DNA of 36,822 nucleotides from Oscillospiraceae bacterium (lineage in GTDB: Bacteria; Bacillota; Clostridia; Christensenellales; Aristaeellaceae), in assembly GCA_031269355.1 (NCBI GenBank), contig JAISZG010000095.1, forward strand, positions 1-36,822, written 5' to 3'. Below, one piece after another: positions 1 through 7,613 of this stretch; within the stretch, counting starts at the first letter, position 1; the number at the start of each line of letters is the position of its first letter. The translations under genes were made by a program, and so were the position numbers. The notes under the pieces are model-generated. The model made no database searches. It was not told the DNA's origin and saw only the letters and a program-made list of their open reading frames with translations.

Positions 1-112
1 ATCTATTGGATATTCCGGCGACGTTATGCTTGAGCCCTATTCCTGGATGACGGCGGACGAGGATGAGATGCACGCGTCGATCGAATACCTTCGCAATGCA
101 TTTGAGCGGTAG
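1..112 (+). CDS. Sugar phosphate isomerase/epimerase-like protein, C-terminal fragment
   Basis: The reading frame starting at base 2 is open from the window edge to a TAG at 110-112 and encodes 36 residues, beginning SIGYSGDVMLEPYS and ending EYLRNAFER. The pattern, a glycine-rich strand followed by hydrophobic-Glu-Pro and then an acidic helix, resembles the last strand and helix of xylose-isomerase-like TIM barrel proteins, which isomerise or epimerise sugars. Only the C-terminus is visible, so the substrate cannot be named and the family call is an inference from a short segment. No terminator hairpin is evident immediately after the stop. Confidence 0.5.
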   Translation, partial: SIGYSGDVMLEPYSWMTADEDEMHASIEYLRNAFER

Positions 113-235
113 AGGCTGTAGACACTACAAGGGGAATATGATAGTATTATAAATATAATAAAATATTTAATCTTATGGTAAATCAACGAAATTGCACGGC
201 GAAATATGATGAATGATTTAGCAATTCCAAATCTA

Positions 236-395
236 GGGCGTGTTCGAAAAATATCTCGAGGCTGAATGTGCTGGATTTTTATTCAGCGCAAAGAGCCATG
301 AGGGAGGCGTAGCTCCGCTACGTCGACCGAATGCGCGACGCCGCGATGGATAAAAAGACAGCGCATTCAGACCGAGAGATTTTTCGAACACGCCC
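236..395. mobile_element. Palindromic MITE-like element, copy 1 (complete)
   Basis: The 160-bp element begins gggcgtgttcgaaaaat and ends with its inverted counterpart atttttcgaacacgccc. The terminal inverted repeats run about 46 bp with a few mismatches and one gap. A TA dinucleotide lies directly outside each end (234-235 and 396-397), as expected for a TA target duplication. The exact centre (308-322) is a small hairpin, CGTAG-CTCCG-CTACG. No transposase is encoded, so it would be non-autonomous. TA duplications are typical of IS630/Tc1-mariner elements and of some IS5-family groups; which one mobilises it cannot be told here. It occupies most of the 340-bp gap between the first gene and the membrane protein gene. 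A second copy starts at 36731. Confidence 0.8.
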
Positions 396-452
396 TAATG
401 ATTCGCGCACCGCCGCGATGCTTATTTTTTTTTCCGCAATCCGATATCCGGC

Positions 453-869
453 CTACATCGTGCGGCGCAAGCGCGCGGCCGCAATAAGTTTTACAGCCGT
501 TCCGATTAATAAAGGCGCGAATATCAGCGCGGCCGCGCGATTATCCTCCAGCGCGAGGAACGCCAGCATCAACGCGACCAGCGCGAAATTCGTCGCCTGA
601 AAAGCCGCACGCCCCGCGCGTTCGCTTATCTGCCGCGAGCGTTCGTCCATTCTTTCAACGTCCATCTCAAAGCGTTTTTTCGCGCGCGGACTAAGGCGTA
701 TCACAACTTGCGCTGCGGCGCCAAATATCAGCAGGCTCGCGCCAAATCCGCTCAAAAAATCTCGAGTCGCGCCGTTAAATAGCGACAGCGCTTTGGCGAT
801 CCATACCACCACGGCCACGCAGCCGCCGGCCATAAACAGCGCTTCAAAGTGATTATATTTCATTTTCAT
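453..869 (-). CDS. Small membrane protein paired with an Xre regulator
   Basis: This 138-residue protein has four likely membrane segments (about 9-30, 38-58, 90-106 and 110-130). Between the second and third is a charged, Arg/Glu-rich stretch that probably faces the cytoplasm (EMDVERMDERSRQISERAG). I do not recognise a named family with certainty; small four-helix proteins of this kind are often encoded just after short Xre-type regulators in Clostridia and Bacilli. The gene starts 5 bp after the stop of the regulator gene, so the two are almost surely co-transcribed. The start follows a GGAGGAAT-type ribosome binding site. The function is unknown. Confidence 0.75.
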   Translation of the reverse strand: MKMKYNHFEALFMAGGCVAVVVWIAKALSLFNGATRDFLSGFGASLLIFGAAAQVVIRLSPRAKKRFEMDVERMDERSRQISERAGRAAFQATNFALVALMLAFLALEDNRAAALIFAPLLIGTAVKLIAAARLRRTM

Positions 870-874
870 TATAA

Positions 875-1081
875 TTATTCCTCCTTTTCGTATTCATATT
901 GGAAAACGTCTTCGATCGCCATTTCAAAACACCTCGCGATTTTAAACGCTAGCAGTATCGACGGATTATACCGCCCGTTTTCCAGAGAGCCTATCGTCTG
1001 CCGCGATACCTCAAGCCGGTCGGCGAGTTCCTCCTGCGTCATTCCTCGATCTTTGCGAAGCTCCTCAATACGATTTTTCAT
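875..1081 (-). CDS. Xre-family helix-turn-helix regulator, short (YozG-like)
   Basis: The 68-residue protein is almost entirely a Cro/C1-type helix-turn-helix. The DNA-binding helices lie at about residues 14-34 (MTQEELADRLEVSRQTIGSL), followed by the usual ENGRYNPS turn. It lacks any sensor or oligomerisation extension apart from a short acidic tail. It leads a two-gene unit with the membrane protein and probably autoregulates it. A consensus promoter lies about 130 bp upstream, overlapped by a small inverted repeat that could be its operator. The family assignment is firm; the regulated function is unknown. Confidence 0.9.
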   Translation of the reverse strand: MKNRIEELRKDRGMTQEELADRLEVSRQTIGSLENGRYNPSILLAFKIARCFEMAIEDVFQYEYEKEE

Positions 1082-1204
1082 ATCATCCTTTCATTTTCTG
1101 GCGCGTTCTGACGCGCGGCGGATATTGGGCGCGGTCGCGTACAGTTTGAGCGGCGGCGACTATCCTCGCGCAAATCGAAATAAACAGAAAGCGTGCTTTA
1201 CATT

Positions 1205-1236
1205 TGCAGTATACTTCTGCAGCGCGAAAATGTCAA
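1205..1236 (-). promoter_or_regulatory. Sigma-A promoter of the Xre operon with possible operator
   Basis: On the minus strand TTGACA (1236-1231) is followed, after 17 bp, by TATACT (1213-1208). An inverted repeat, TGCAG-N7-CTGCA (1205-1221), overlaps the -10 box and is a plausible autoregulatory operator. Transcription would begin near 1201, leaving a leader of about 120 nt. The remainder of the 361-bp gap (1082-1442) holds this promoter and that of the HPr-like gene; nothing else is recognised. Confidence 0.75.
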
Positions 1237-1386
1237 GCGAGCTTTCCGTTGTATCGCAAATAAATTCCAGTGGGAAATTAACTTTCACCTCTATAATTAT
1301 TATGATGATATCTACTCGCGCGCGCTGAAGCTGGCATCATAATAACATTCAAAAATAAGAAGTTGTATGAACTCCTCTAACCGGGG

Positions 1387-1414
1387 TTGATTTTTTCCCA
1401 GAAAATGCTATACT
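1387..1414 (+). promoter_or_regulatory. Promoter of the HPr-like gene
   Basis: TTGATT (1387-1392) and an extended -10, TGc-TATACT (-10 at 1409-1414), are separated by 16 bp. The start codon follows about 30 bp downstream with an AAAGGAGTG ribosome binding site. Confidence 0.65.
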
Positions 1415-1442
1415 GTAATTGCGTCATGAAAGGAGTGAATGC

Positions 1443-1670
1443 ATGAAATCCGTAGCCATCAAGCTTAGTTTGGCGGAGAATGTCAAGTCGTTTGTGAACA
1501 TCGTCAGCAAATACGGCTATGACATGGATCTTCGCGCGGGTCGCCACGTGGTCGACGCGAAGTCAATCCTGGGTATCTTTAGTCTGGATCTGTCCAAACC
1601 GATTACGTTGGAAGTGTACTCGGACGATTGTGCTGACCTGCTCGAGGAAATCCAACCGTTCAAGGCGTAA
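1443..1670 (+). CDS. HPr-like phosphocarrier-fold protein lacking the active-site His
   Basis: The protein has 75 residues from the ATG at 1443, chosen because an AAAGGAGTG ribosome binding site lies directly upstream; an in-frame start 24 bp earlier has none. The fold signature is that of HPr: a KSILG motif at residues 40-44 matches the regulatory Ser46 region (KSIMG), followed by GIFSLDL and a terminal strand ending in LLEEIQPF. However, the stretch that in true HPr reads GLHARPA (His15) is here SLAENVK, so the histidine phosphorylated by enzyme I is absent. It therefore cannot relay phosphate in the normal way. If the seryl site works it may act as a regulatory HPr/Crh-like protein, but that is inference. 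It is monocistronic with its own promoter. Confidence 0.8.
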   Translation: MKSVAIKLSLAENVKSFVNIVSKYGYDMDLRAGRHVVDAKSILGIFSLDLSKPITLEVYSDDCADLLEEIQPFKA

Positions 1671-1926
1671 TTGCACACGCGCCGCCCACATCGCAGGAAG
1701 CGGGCGGTACTTCAGTTTCGCGCGGGGTTTTGTCCCGCCGTTTCAAATTGTATGCGGCTGTGCCACATACACGCTTAAAATAGATTTTCCTGCGGACGCA
1801 TACGAGCGGCGGAACCGTCAGGCGCGTTTATCCAATAGCAGAGGCCGCGCAATATGATCGCGGCGAATCTGTGAGGAAGCGCGTCCCGCCCGCCGCTTTT
1901 ATATTCATTGATCATAGGAGTAGCGT

Positions 1927-2463
1927 ATGATCTCGCACAGAGCCTCCCCGATGGAACACAAGCTGCTTGTGCTGTACGCGATGCACGGGCTTGGGCCCGC
2001 CACCGCGGAACAACTGTTGCGATTTTTCGTAGACCGCGATCAAATGAATTATATAGATCTGCAACTTTCTTTAGCCGAACTGCGCGAAAGCGGATTGTTA
2101 AATCGATATAATCATCCGCTGGGGGTGCTGTACCAGCCGTCTGTGGAAGGAATAGAAACTCTGCGAATGTTCCGCAACCGCATACCCTATTCCAGCCGCC
2201 ATAGCGTGGACGACGCGCTGATGGGTTGGCGCGCCCGGTTTACCCACGAACGGCACGTGCTGCACCATGTGTCAAAGCTGCCGGACGGAGCGCTGGAAGT
2301 TCGCCTTAGCATAATGGAGGAAGACGAATTGCTTATGGAAATAGCGGTTCGCGCGCCCGACGACGAGCGTGCCGAACGATTCTGCGACGAATGGACGAAG
2401 AAAGCCGGCGCGATGTACGCAAAAATATTGCGGGTGCTCAACGATCCATCCGAGGAACCGTAA
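1927..2463 (+). CDS. DUF4364 family protein
   Basis: This 178-residue protein matches the DUF4364 pattern of Clostridia. It has an N-terminal winged-helix-like region (KLLVLYAMHGLGPATAEQLL, then a SLAELRESGLL recognition region at about 45-58) and a C-terminal alpha/beta part with a strand-rich ELLMEIAVRAPDDERAE segment. The start at 1927 has an ATAGGAGT ribosome binding site 6 bp upstream. A regulator-like DNA-binding role is suggested by the winged-helix part but has not been shown for the family as far as I know. Its last 26 bp overlap the tail-to-tail YwaF-type gene on the other strand. The 256 bp before it hold no gene I can support. Confidence 0.8.
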   Translation: MISHRASPMEHKLLVLYAMHGLGPATAEQLLRFFVDRDQMNYIDLQLSLAELRESGLLNRYNHPLGVLYQPSVEGIETLRMFRNRIPYSSRHSVDDALMGWRARFTHERHVLHHVSKLPDGALEVRLSIMEEDELLMEIAVRAPDDERAERFCDEWTKKAGAMYAKILRVLNDPSEEP

Positions 2464-3100
2464 CCTGCCGCCTTGCGGTCGCGCGTGAAAGCAGCCATAT
2501 CAACACCAGCGCGGCGCACTCCAGCGACGCGATATACGCGGCCTTTCCGTTTTTCTCGATCCAAACCAACGGCGTGCCCGTCGGCGCGCTAGATAGAAAC
2601 ATATAGTTCGTATCGACCAAACGGTTCGCGATCAGCGCGCCGATCAGCAGCGCGTTACCTATCAGAAACGCATACCACGCGCCCTCGCGCCGGGGAACCA
2701 TGCCCAACGCGCGAAGCAATATCGGCGCCATAAACAAAACCGCGTGAATCGCCAGAAACAGCGCGCGCGCGAGCTGCGGCCACGGCGAATATCCAACCGC
2801 CGGAAATATCAGCGCGAGCAGCGCGCCCGGCATACCCAAATACCAGCAGAATTGAAACAATCGCTCGTCGCGCCGCCAAAGCATCGGTATAGTCAGCATC
2901 GCGGTGAAGCTGCACAAATGGAACGGCAGCGCGTTTCGCAGTATGCTCGCTCCGCCCAGCGGCACCAGCGCTATTTGAACCGCAACCAGCGCCGCAAGCC
3001 ATATCGACGCGCCGCGAATTATGCGCGCTGCGTTCCAGCCGCGAAAAATTATACCACATATCAGGATTATGCCGACGGCAATCCAAAATAATTGCTGCAT
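2438..3100 (-). CDS. YwaF/TIGR02206-type integral membrane protein
   Basis: The protein has 220 residues from the ATG at 3100, which follows a GGAGG 6 bp upstream; a GTG 15 bp earlier lies on top of that ribosome binding site. About six or seven hydrophobic segments span the protein. Landmarks of the family are LPFHLCSFTAML (about 58-69) and TNYMFLSSAPTG (about 164-175). The function is not established. The gene stands alone, divergent from the TSCPD gene, and its 3' end overlaps the DUF4364 gene by 26 bp on the opposite strand, so the two transcripts would be convergent. Confidence 0.85.
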   Translation of the reverse strand: MQQLFWIAVGIILICGIIFRGWNAARIIRGASIWLAALVAVQIALVPLGGASILRNALPFHLCSFTAMLTIPMLWRRDERLFQFCWYLGMPGALLALIFPAVGYSPWPQLARALFLAIHAVLFMAPILLRALGMVPRREGAWYAFLIGNALLIGALIANRLVDTNYMFLSSAPTGTPLVWIEKNGKAAYIASLECAALVLIWLLSRATARRQVTVPRMDR

Positions 3101-3138
3101 GAATAACCTCCGCACAACTCGTTTTTTTTCGCGCTTAT

Positions 3139-3167
3139 TTGCACTATTTCATATAGTATGATATATT
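3139..3167 (+). promoter_or_regulatory. Promoter of the TSCPD-domain gene
   Basis: TTGCAC (3139-3144) and TATATT (3162-3167) are separated by 17 bp on the plus strand. The leader to the start at 3279 would be about 105 nt. Confidence 0.55.
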
Positions 3168-3278
3168 ATCTTCAATTCGATACGTCTTTGTACGTCGATT
3201 CGGTGCGCGCCTATGCGTTGATTCGACGCGCGAATATGAACCTTGATTTACCTGTGCTATATGAAGGGCGTGTTTTTT

Positions 3279-3572
3279 ATGTATTCATATAAAATGAAAG
3301 GCACCTGCTCCCGCAAGCTTAAATTTGAAATTATCGACGACGTTATTGTGTCGTGCGCGTTCGAAAGCGGATGCACCGGAAATCTGGAGGGTATAAGTCA
3401 ATTGGTGATCGGCCAGCCGATCGATCGCGTAATCGGATTGCTTAAGGGCATTCAATGCCGCAACGGAACCAGCTGTCCCGATCAGTTGGCGCGCGCGCTG
3501 ATAAAATATAAAAATGAGCGCGCGGCGGAAAATAATACCGTCGAAGCGGACGGCGCACACGCTGCTGAATAA
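3279..3572 (+). CDS. TSCPD domain-containing protein (TIGR03905 type)
   Basis: The protein has 97 residues from the ATG at 3279. This start fits the family's usual beginning (YSYKxKGTCSRK) and has a weak AAGGGC ribosome binding site; longer in-frame starts lack support. It contains the conserved GTCSRKLKFEI opening, the FESGCTGNLEGIS centre and the name-giving TSCPDQLARAL motif (about residues 74-84). Cysteines at the start, centre and in TSCPD are typical. The same domain occurs at the C-terminus of some class II ribonucleotide reductases; as a free protein its role is unknown. The last 15 residues are a polar tail that varies in the family. It is monocistronic. Confidence 0.85.
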   Translation: MYSYKMKGTCSRKLKFEIIDDVIVSCAFESGCTGNLEGISQLVIGQPIDRVIGLLKGIQCRNGTSCPDQLARALIKYKNERAAENNTVEADGAHAAE

Positions 3573-3595
3573 GCAGCCAGGCAGCCATCCGTCCG

Positions 3596-3622
3596 AAGCG
3601 GGAAATGGTGTCTGCCCCGTTT
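3596..3622 (+). terminator. Likely intrinsic terminator after the TSCPD gene
   Basis: AAGCGGG (3596-3602) can pair with CCCGTTT (3616-3622) around a 13-nt loop, with one G-U pair, and a run of seven T begins at 3620. The long loop makes it weaker than the other terminators in the window. Confidence 0.5.
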
Positions 3623-3747
3623 TTTTAGCGGCGGATATCGTTATAAAAATATCATTTCATTTGCGTTCGTCTATTCCTCCGTGCGCTTCAATACAGTGGT
3701 TTGCCATTTAATGTTTGACTTTTCCTGACTTTTATTGCCGACAGCTC

Positions 3748-3776
3748 TTGACAAAATCGCTGCCGCGTGATACTCT
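3748..3776 (+). promoter_or_regulatory. Sigma-A promoter of the hrcA-grpE-dnaK operon
   Basis: TTGACA (3748-3753), a 17-bp spacer and TACTCT (3771-3776) preceded by TGa form an extended -10 promoter. The predicted start of transcription (about 3783) falls at the CIRCE operator, the normal arrangement for HrcA repression. The 302-bp gap 3573-3874 holds a terminator, this promoter and CIRCE. Confidence 0.8.
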
Positions 3777-3785
3777 ACCATCTGG

Positions 3786-3812
3786 TTAGCACTCGACGAA
3801 CGAGAGTGCTAA
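3786..3812 (+). promoter_or_regulatory. CIRCE operator (HrcA binding site)
   Basis: The sequence is a perfect TTAGCACTC-N9-GAGTGCTAA inverted repeat, and symmetry extends two more bases on each side (gg/cc, 3784-3814). It sits 62 bp before the hrcA start, at the transcription start. In the CIRCE system HrcA binds here and represses the chaperone genes; GroEL maintains HrcA in active form. Confidence 0.98.
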
Positions 3813-3874
3813 CCATGAGAACTTGGTTCGTGCGAGAGCTTATTATGGAGATATTGCAGAAAGGGGTGGGCGGA

Positions 3875-4903
3875 ATGGAAATGGATGAACGAAAGCTGCG
3901 CATCCTGCACGCGATAATCGACGATTATATATTGACCGCCATACCGGTTGGCTCGCGCACGATAACAAAAAAATACGATGTGGGCGGATTGTCGTCCGCG
4001 ACGATCCGCAACGAGATGTCCGACCTGGAAGCGCTGGGGTACCTTGATCAGCCGCATACTTCCGCCGGACGGATTCCGTCGGCGAAAGCGTATCGGCTTT
4101 ATGTCGAGTCGCTGCTTCAAAATTCGCCTCAGCTGAGCGCGCTTGAAGCGTCCAAACTGCGCGGACACCTTCGAACGCGCGAGCGCCAGCTGGGAGAGCT
4201 AATCCGCAGAGCGGCGGACGCGGTGGCGGGCGCCACGAATTACACAACCGTCGTCGCGGGGCCGAAAGCGCTTGATATGCGCGTTAAAAGCGTGCAGCTG
4301 GTGCAAGTGGCTTCCGAAACCGCGCTGATGATATTGGTGACGGACGCGGCCGTGTTCAAGGATACGACAGTCAGCGTAGATCCAGAGCTGTCGCCGGAGG
4401 ATTTGTTCCAAGTGTCGCGCTTGCTTACGGATCATCTGTCGGGCAGGCTTATCAGCGATATGGGCGGCTGCCTTAACGCGCTGCTCAGCGTGCTGGGCGA
4501 ACATACAAGATTGATGCAGACAGTGCTGGACGCGCTTGGGCGAATCGAATTGGAAGCGACGACGACGCGCGAAATAGCGGTAAGCGGCGGAACGAACATA
4601 CTGCATTATCCAGAATACAGCGACACCGCGAAAGCGCGCGCGTTCCTGAACGCCCTTGAAACGCGGGAGAAGCTTCGCGCGCTGCTAACCGGTTCGCAAT
4701 CGATGGCGTTCACACTGCGCATCGGCTTGGAAACCGGCATGTCCGAGATGGAGGACTGCGCGGTTGTAACCGCGTCGTATCAGGTCTCGGGGGATCACCT
4801 TGGAACGATCGGCGTGATCGGCCCGGCGCGCATGCGCTACGGGCATGTGCTTTCCGTATTGAATTGCGTCGGGAAATCGCTAAGCGAATTACTAAACGGG
4901 TAA
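3875..4903 (+). CDS. hrcA: Heat-inducible transcription repressor HrcA
   Basis: The protein has 342 residues, normal for HrcA. The start at 3875 (MEMDERKLRIL) has an AAAGGGGTG ribosome binding site; a longer open frame runs back through CIRCE and is not used. The N-terminal winged helix carries the hallmark SATIRNEMSDLEALGYL (about 41-57) and HTSAGRIPSAKAYRLY (about 61-76). A GAF-like central region and the C-terminal IGVIGPARMRY motif complete the family pattern. HrcA represses class I heat-shock genes by binding CIRCE, found directly upstream here, so it is autoregulated together with grpE and dnaK. grpE starts 24 bp downstream. Confidence 0.97.
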   Translation: MEMDERKLRILHAIIDDYILTAIPVGSRTITKKYDVGGLSSATIRNEMSDLEALGYLDQPHTSAGRIPSAKAYRLYVESLLQNSPQLSALEASKLRGHLRTRERQLGELIRRAADAVAGATNYTTVVAGPKALDMRVKSVQLVQVASETALMILVTDAAVFKDTTVSVDPELSPEDLFQVSRLLTDHLSGRLISDMGGCLNALLSVLGEHTRLMQTVLDALGRIELEATTTREIAVSGGTNILHYPEYSDTAKARAFLNALETREKLRALLTGSQSMAFTLRIGLETGMSEMEDCAVVTASYQVSGDHLGTIGVIGPARMRYGHVLSVLNCVGKSLSELLNG

Positions 4904-4927
4904 CATAACCAAAGGAGCGTGATATCG

Positions 4928-5551
4928 ATGCCCCAGGACAAAGAAACAAACGACAGGGAGAATACCGTACGTGATTCAGCCGCGCCGGATAGCGAGGCGG
5001 ACGCGCAGCTCGGCGCAGAAGGCGCGTCCCCGGCGGAATGCGCGGGCGAAGCTGTCGAGCCTGAACCCGCAGGCGGGGAAACGCTTGACATAAACTCTGT
5101 GGAATCGCTTCGCACGCTTCTTGAGGAAGCCGTCGCAAAGCAGGATGAATATCTGGAATTCGCGAAGCGGGAGCGCGCGGATTTTGAAAATTATAAGCGC
5201 CGCACCCGATCGGAAAGCCTGGAGCAATACGACAGCGGGCGCGCGAAGGTGATAGAGGATATGCTGCCGGTGGTTGATAGTTTGGAGTTCGCCGTTGCTT
5301 CGGCAAAGGACGACGATACCAGGCAGGGCGTTCAGCTAGTAGTAAAACAAATGAACGGCCTGTTTGAAAAATGGGGCGTATCGCCTATCGATCGCCCGGG
5401 AGAACCGTTCGACCCGCAGATAGAGCACGCGGTTATGCGCGGAGAGGCGAACGAAGGCTCGCCCGGTCTCGTGCTGCAGGTATTGCGAAAGGGATATAAA
5501 ATGGGTTCGCGCGTGCTGCGCCCCGCTATGGTAAAGGTAGGCTCCGAGTAA
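4928..5551 (+). CDS. grpE: Nucleotide exchange factor GrpE
   Basis: The protein has 207 residues from the ATG at 4928, with AAAGGAG 10 bp upstream; a GTG at 4919 is too close to that site. Residues 1-55 are an acidic, Ala/Glu-rich, probably disordered tail. A long coiled-coil helix follows (about 57-130, including ERADFENYKRRTRSE), then the four-helix and beta-wing part with FDPQIEHAV. The family motif is normally xHEAV; here it reads IEHAV. GrpE is the dimeric ADP-release factor for DnaK. It lies between hrcA and dnaK, with 159 bp before dnaK. Confidence 0.96.
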   Translation: MPQDKETNDRENTVRDSAAPDSEADAQLGAEGASPAECAGEAVEPEPAGGETLDINSVESLRTLLEEAVAKQDEYLEFAKRERADFENYKRRTRSESLEQYDSGRAKVIEDMLPVVDSLEFAVASAKDDDTRQGVQLVVKQMNGLFEKWGVSPIDRPGEPFDPQIEHAVMRGEANEGSPGLVLQVLRKGYKMGSRVLRPAMVKVGSE

Positions 5552-5710
5552 ATAAAAAGATGTGTGATCGCATATAAATGCGTTTACATAACGCGAGGGA
5601 TCGGCTCTCCAACGCCACCGAAAATGAGAGGCCGCGCCCGTCGCCCGCGAATCAATCGCATGTAACTGCAATATATATAAAACTGAGCGGAGCAAAGGAG
5701 GATTGCATTC

Positions 5711-7525
5711 ATGAGCAAGATCATCGGCATCGACCTGGGCACAACGAATAGCTGCGTTTCAATAATGGAAGGCGGCGAGGCGGTCGTCATACCAAACGCT
5801 GAAGGCGGACGCACTACTCCGTCGGTGGTCGCGTTTACCAGGGACGGCGAGCGGCTTGTAGGTCAGGTAGCAAAGCGGCAGGCGGTCACAAACCCGGAAC
5901 GCACTATCATATCGATAAAGCGGGAAATGGGCACGAACCATAAAGTAACAATCGACGGCAAAGCTTATACGCCCCAGGAAATATCCGCCATGATACTGCA
6001 AAAGCTAAAGGCGGATGCGGAGGGCTACCTCGGCCAGCCGGTAACGGAAGCGGTAATCACCGTGCCGGCGTATTTTAACGACAGCCAGCGGCAGGCGACG
6101 AAGGACGCGGGGCGCATCGCCGGGCTGAACGTGCAGCGCATAATCAACGAGCCGACTGCCGCGTCGCTCGCGTACGGTTTGGATAAACAGGGCTTGCAGA
6201 AAATTCTCGTATACGACCTTGGCGGCGGTACGTTCGACGTTTCCATATTGGAAATAGGCGACGGCGTGTTCGAGGTGAAGGCGACCAACGGCAACACGCG
6301 CCTTGGCGGCGACGATTTCGACGACCGGGTTATAAAGCATATCGCCGATACGTTCCAGCGCGATCAGGGCGTCGATTTGCGCAAGGACAGAATGGCGCTG
6401 CAGCGGTTGAAAGAAGCGGCCGAGAAGGCGAAGATAGAACTTTCCAGCGTGATGCAGGCGAGCATCAATCTGCCGTTTATTACTGCGGACGCCAACGGGC
6501 CTAAGCATTTGGACATGACGCTTACCCGCGCGACGTTCGACGAACTGACCCGCGACCTCGTTGAAGCGACTATCCCGCCGATGAAGCGCGCGCTTCAGGA
6601 CGCGGATATGAAGGCCGATCAAATTGACAAGGTGATACTGGTCGGCGGTTCCACCCGCATTCCGGCGGTGCAGGACGCCGTAAAGAAGATTACCGGGAAA
6701 GATCCATTCAAAGGGATCAACCCCGACGAATGCGTCGCGATCGGCGCGGCGATACAGGGCGGCGTTCTTGGTGGCGACGTCAAGGATATCGTTCTGGTGG
6801 ACGTTACGCCGCTGTCGCTGGGAATCGAAACGATGGGCGGCGTGTTCACGCGATTGATCGACCGCAACACCCGCGTCCCCACCTCGAAGAGCCAGGTGTT
6901 TTCCACGGCCGCCGACGGGCAGACGCAGGTCGACGTGCACGTTCTGCAGGGCGAGCGCGAAATGGCCGCCAACAATAAGACGCTCGGCCGCTTCCAGCTG
7001 ACCGGCATAGCGCCGGCGCCGCGCGGCGTGCCGCAGATAGAAGTAACGTTTAACATAGATTCGAACGGCATCGTCAACGTATCCGCGAAGGATATGGGCA
7101 CCGGCAACGAGCAGAAGGTGACCATCACCACGACGACAAACCTTTCGGAGGACGAGATCAAGCAGCGCGTCGAGGAAGCCAAACGCTACGAGGCGGAGGA
7201 CAAAAAGCGCAAAGAAGAAGTGGAAACGTTCAACCGCGCGGATAACCTAGTATACGAAACGGAAAAGCAGCTGCGCGAACTGGGCGATAAGCTTTCCTCC
7301 GACGATAAGCAGTCGATACAAACCGCGCTCGACGATTTCAAGGCGACCCGCGGCCGCAACGACGCCGACGAGATAAAGACCGCGATGGAACCGTTCACCC
7401 AAAAAGTATATTCCATCTTCGGTAAAATTTATCAAAATACAAATAGTCAGGCGGGAGAAGCGAGCGACGGAGAAGCGCCGTCCGGCAGCTCCGACACGGT
7501 CGACGCCGATTACGACGTAAAATAA
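5711..7525 (+). CDS. dnaK: Molecular chaperone DnaK (Hsp70)
   Basis: The protein has 604 residues and starts at an ATG with AGGAGG 8 bp upstream. The ATPase domain shows the phosphate-1 motif [11 protein letters not shown] (residues 4-14), the central [11 protein letters not shown] motif and the adenosine motif VGGSTRIP. The substrate-binding domain begins after the DVTPLSLG linker region, and the C-terminus ends in an acidic, Ser/Gly-rich tail finishing DADYDVK. The segment after KREMG lacks the roughly 23-residue insertion found in Gram-negative DnaK, consistent with a monoderm Bacillota origin. It folds proteins with GrpE and DnaJ. DnaJ, which usually follows dnaK in this operon, is not encoded next: a strong terminator and an opposing gene follow. 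Confidence 0.98.
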   Translation: MSKIIGIDLGTTNSCVSIMEGGEAVVIPNAEGGRTTPSVVAFTRDGERLVGQVAKRQAVTNPERTIISIKREMGTNHKVTIDGKAYTPQEISAMILQKLKADAEGYLGQPVTEAVITVPAYFNDSQRQATKDAGRIAGLNVQRIINEPTAASLAYGLDKQGLQKILVYDLGGGTFDVSILEIGDGVFEVKATNGNTRLGGDDFDDRVIKHIADTFQRDQGVDLRKDRMALQRLKEAAEKAKIELSSVMQASINLPFITADANGPKHLDMTLTRATFDELTRDLVEATIPPMKRALQDADMKADQIDKVILVGGSTRIPAVQDAVKKITGKDPFKGINPDECVAIGAAIQGGVLGGDVKDIVLVDVTPLSLGIETMGGVFTRLIDRNTRVPTSKSQVFSTAADGQTQVDVHVLQGEREMAANNKTLGRFQLTGIAPAPRGVPQIEVTFNIDSNGIVNVSAKDMGTGNEQKVTITTTTNLSEDEIKQRVEEAKRYEAEDKKRKEEVETFNRADNLVYETEKQLRELGDKLSSDDKQSIQTALDDFKATRGRNDADEIKTAMEPFTQKVYSIFGKIYQNTNSQAGEASDGEAPSGSSDTVDADYDVK

Positions 7526-7543
7526 TCAATCGAATAATAAACG

Positions 7544-7576
7544 GCGAACGATCTCGTATGCGGCGAGATCGTTCGC
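7544..7576. terminator. Bidirectional intrinsic terminator between dnaK and rsgA
   Basis: A perfect 13-bp stem, gcgaacgatctcg (7544-7556) with cgagatcgttcgc (7564-7576), encloses a 7-nt loop. T-rich sequence follows on the plus strand (ttatttt) and also on the minus strand (gtttattatt), so it can end both the dnaK and the rsgA transcripts. Confidence 0.9.
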
Positions 7577-7613
7577 TTATTTTGGTTGAAGATTGCTCCG
7601 TTCAATATAAATA

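Noticed and set aside
331-600. An open frame starting in the MITE-like element
   Set aside because: It runs from the element into the antisense of the small membrane protein gene; the translation is low-complexity and no ribosome binding site is present.
849-1328. A 159-codon open frame on the plus strand
   Set aside because: It runs antisense through the Xre regulator gene and its promoter, has no ribosome binding site and gives a Ser/Arg-rich protein without recognisable features.
1682-1707. Hairpin ccgccc/gggcgg after the HPr-like gene as a terminator
   Set aside because: The stem is only 6 bp, the loop is long, and no T run follows.
6005-6940. A 311-codon open frame antisense to dnaK
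   Set aside because: It lies wholly inside dnaK; GC-rich, codon-biased genes often leave long antisense frames. The protein is rich in Arg and His and resembles nothing.
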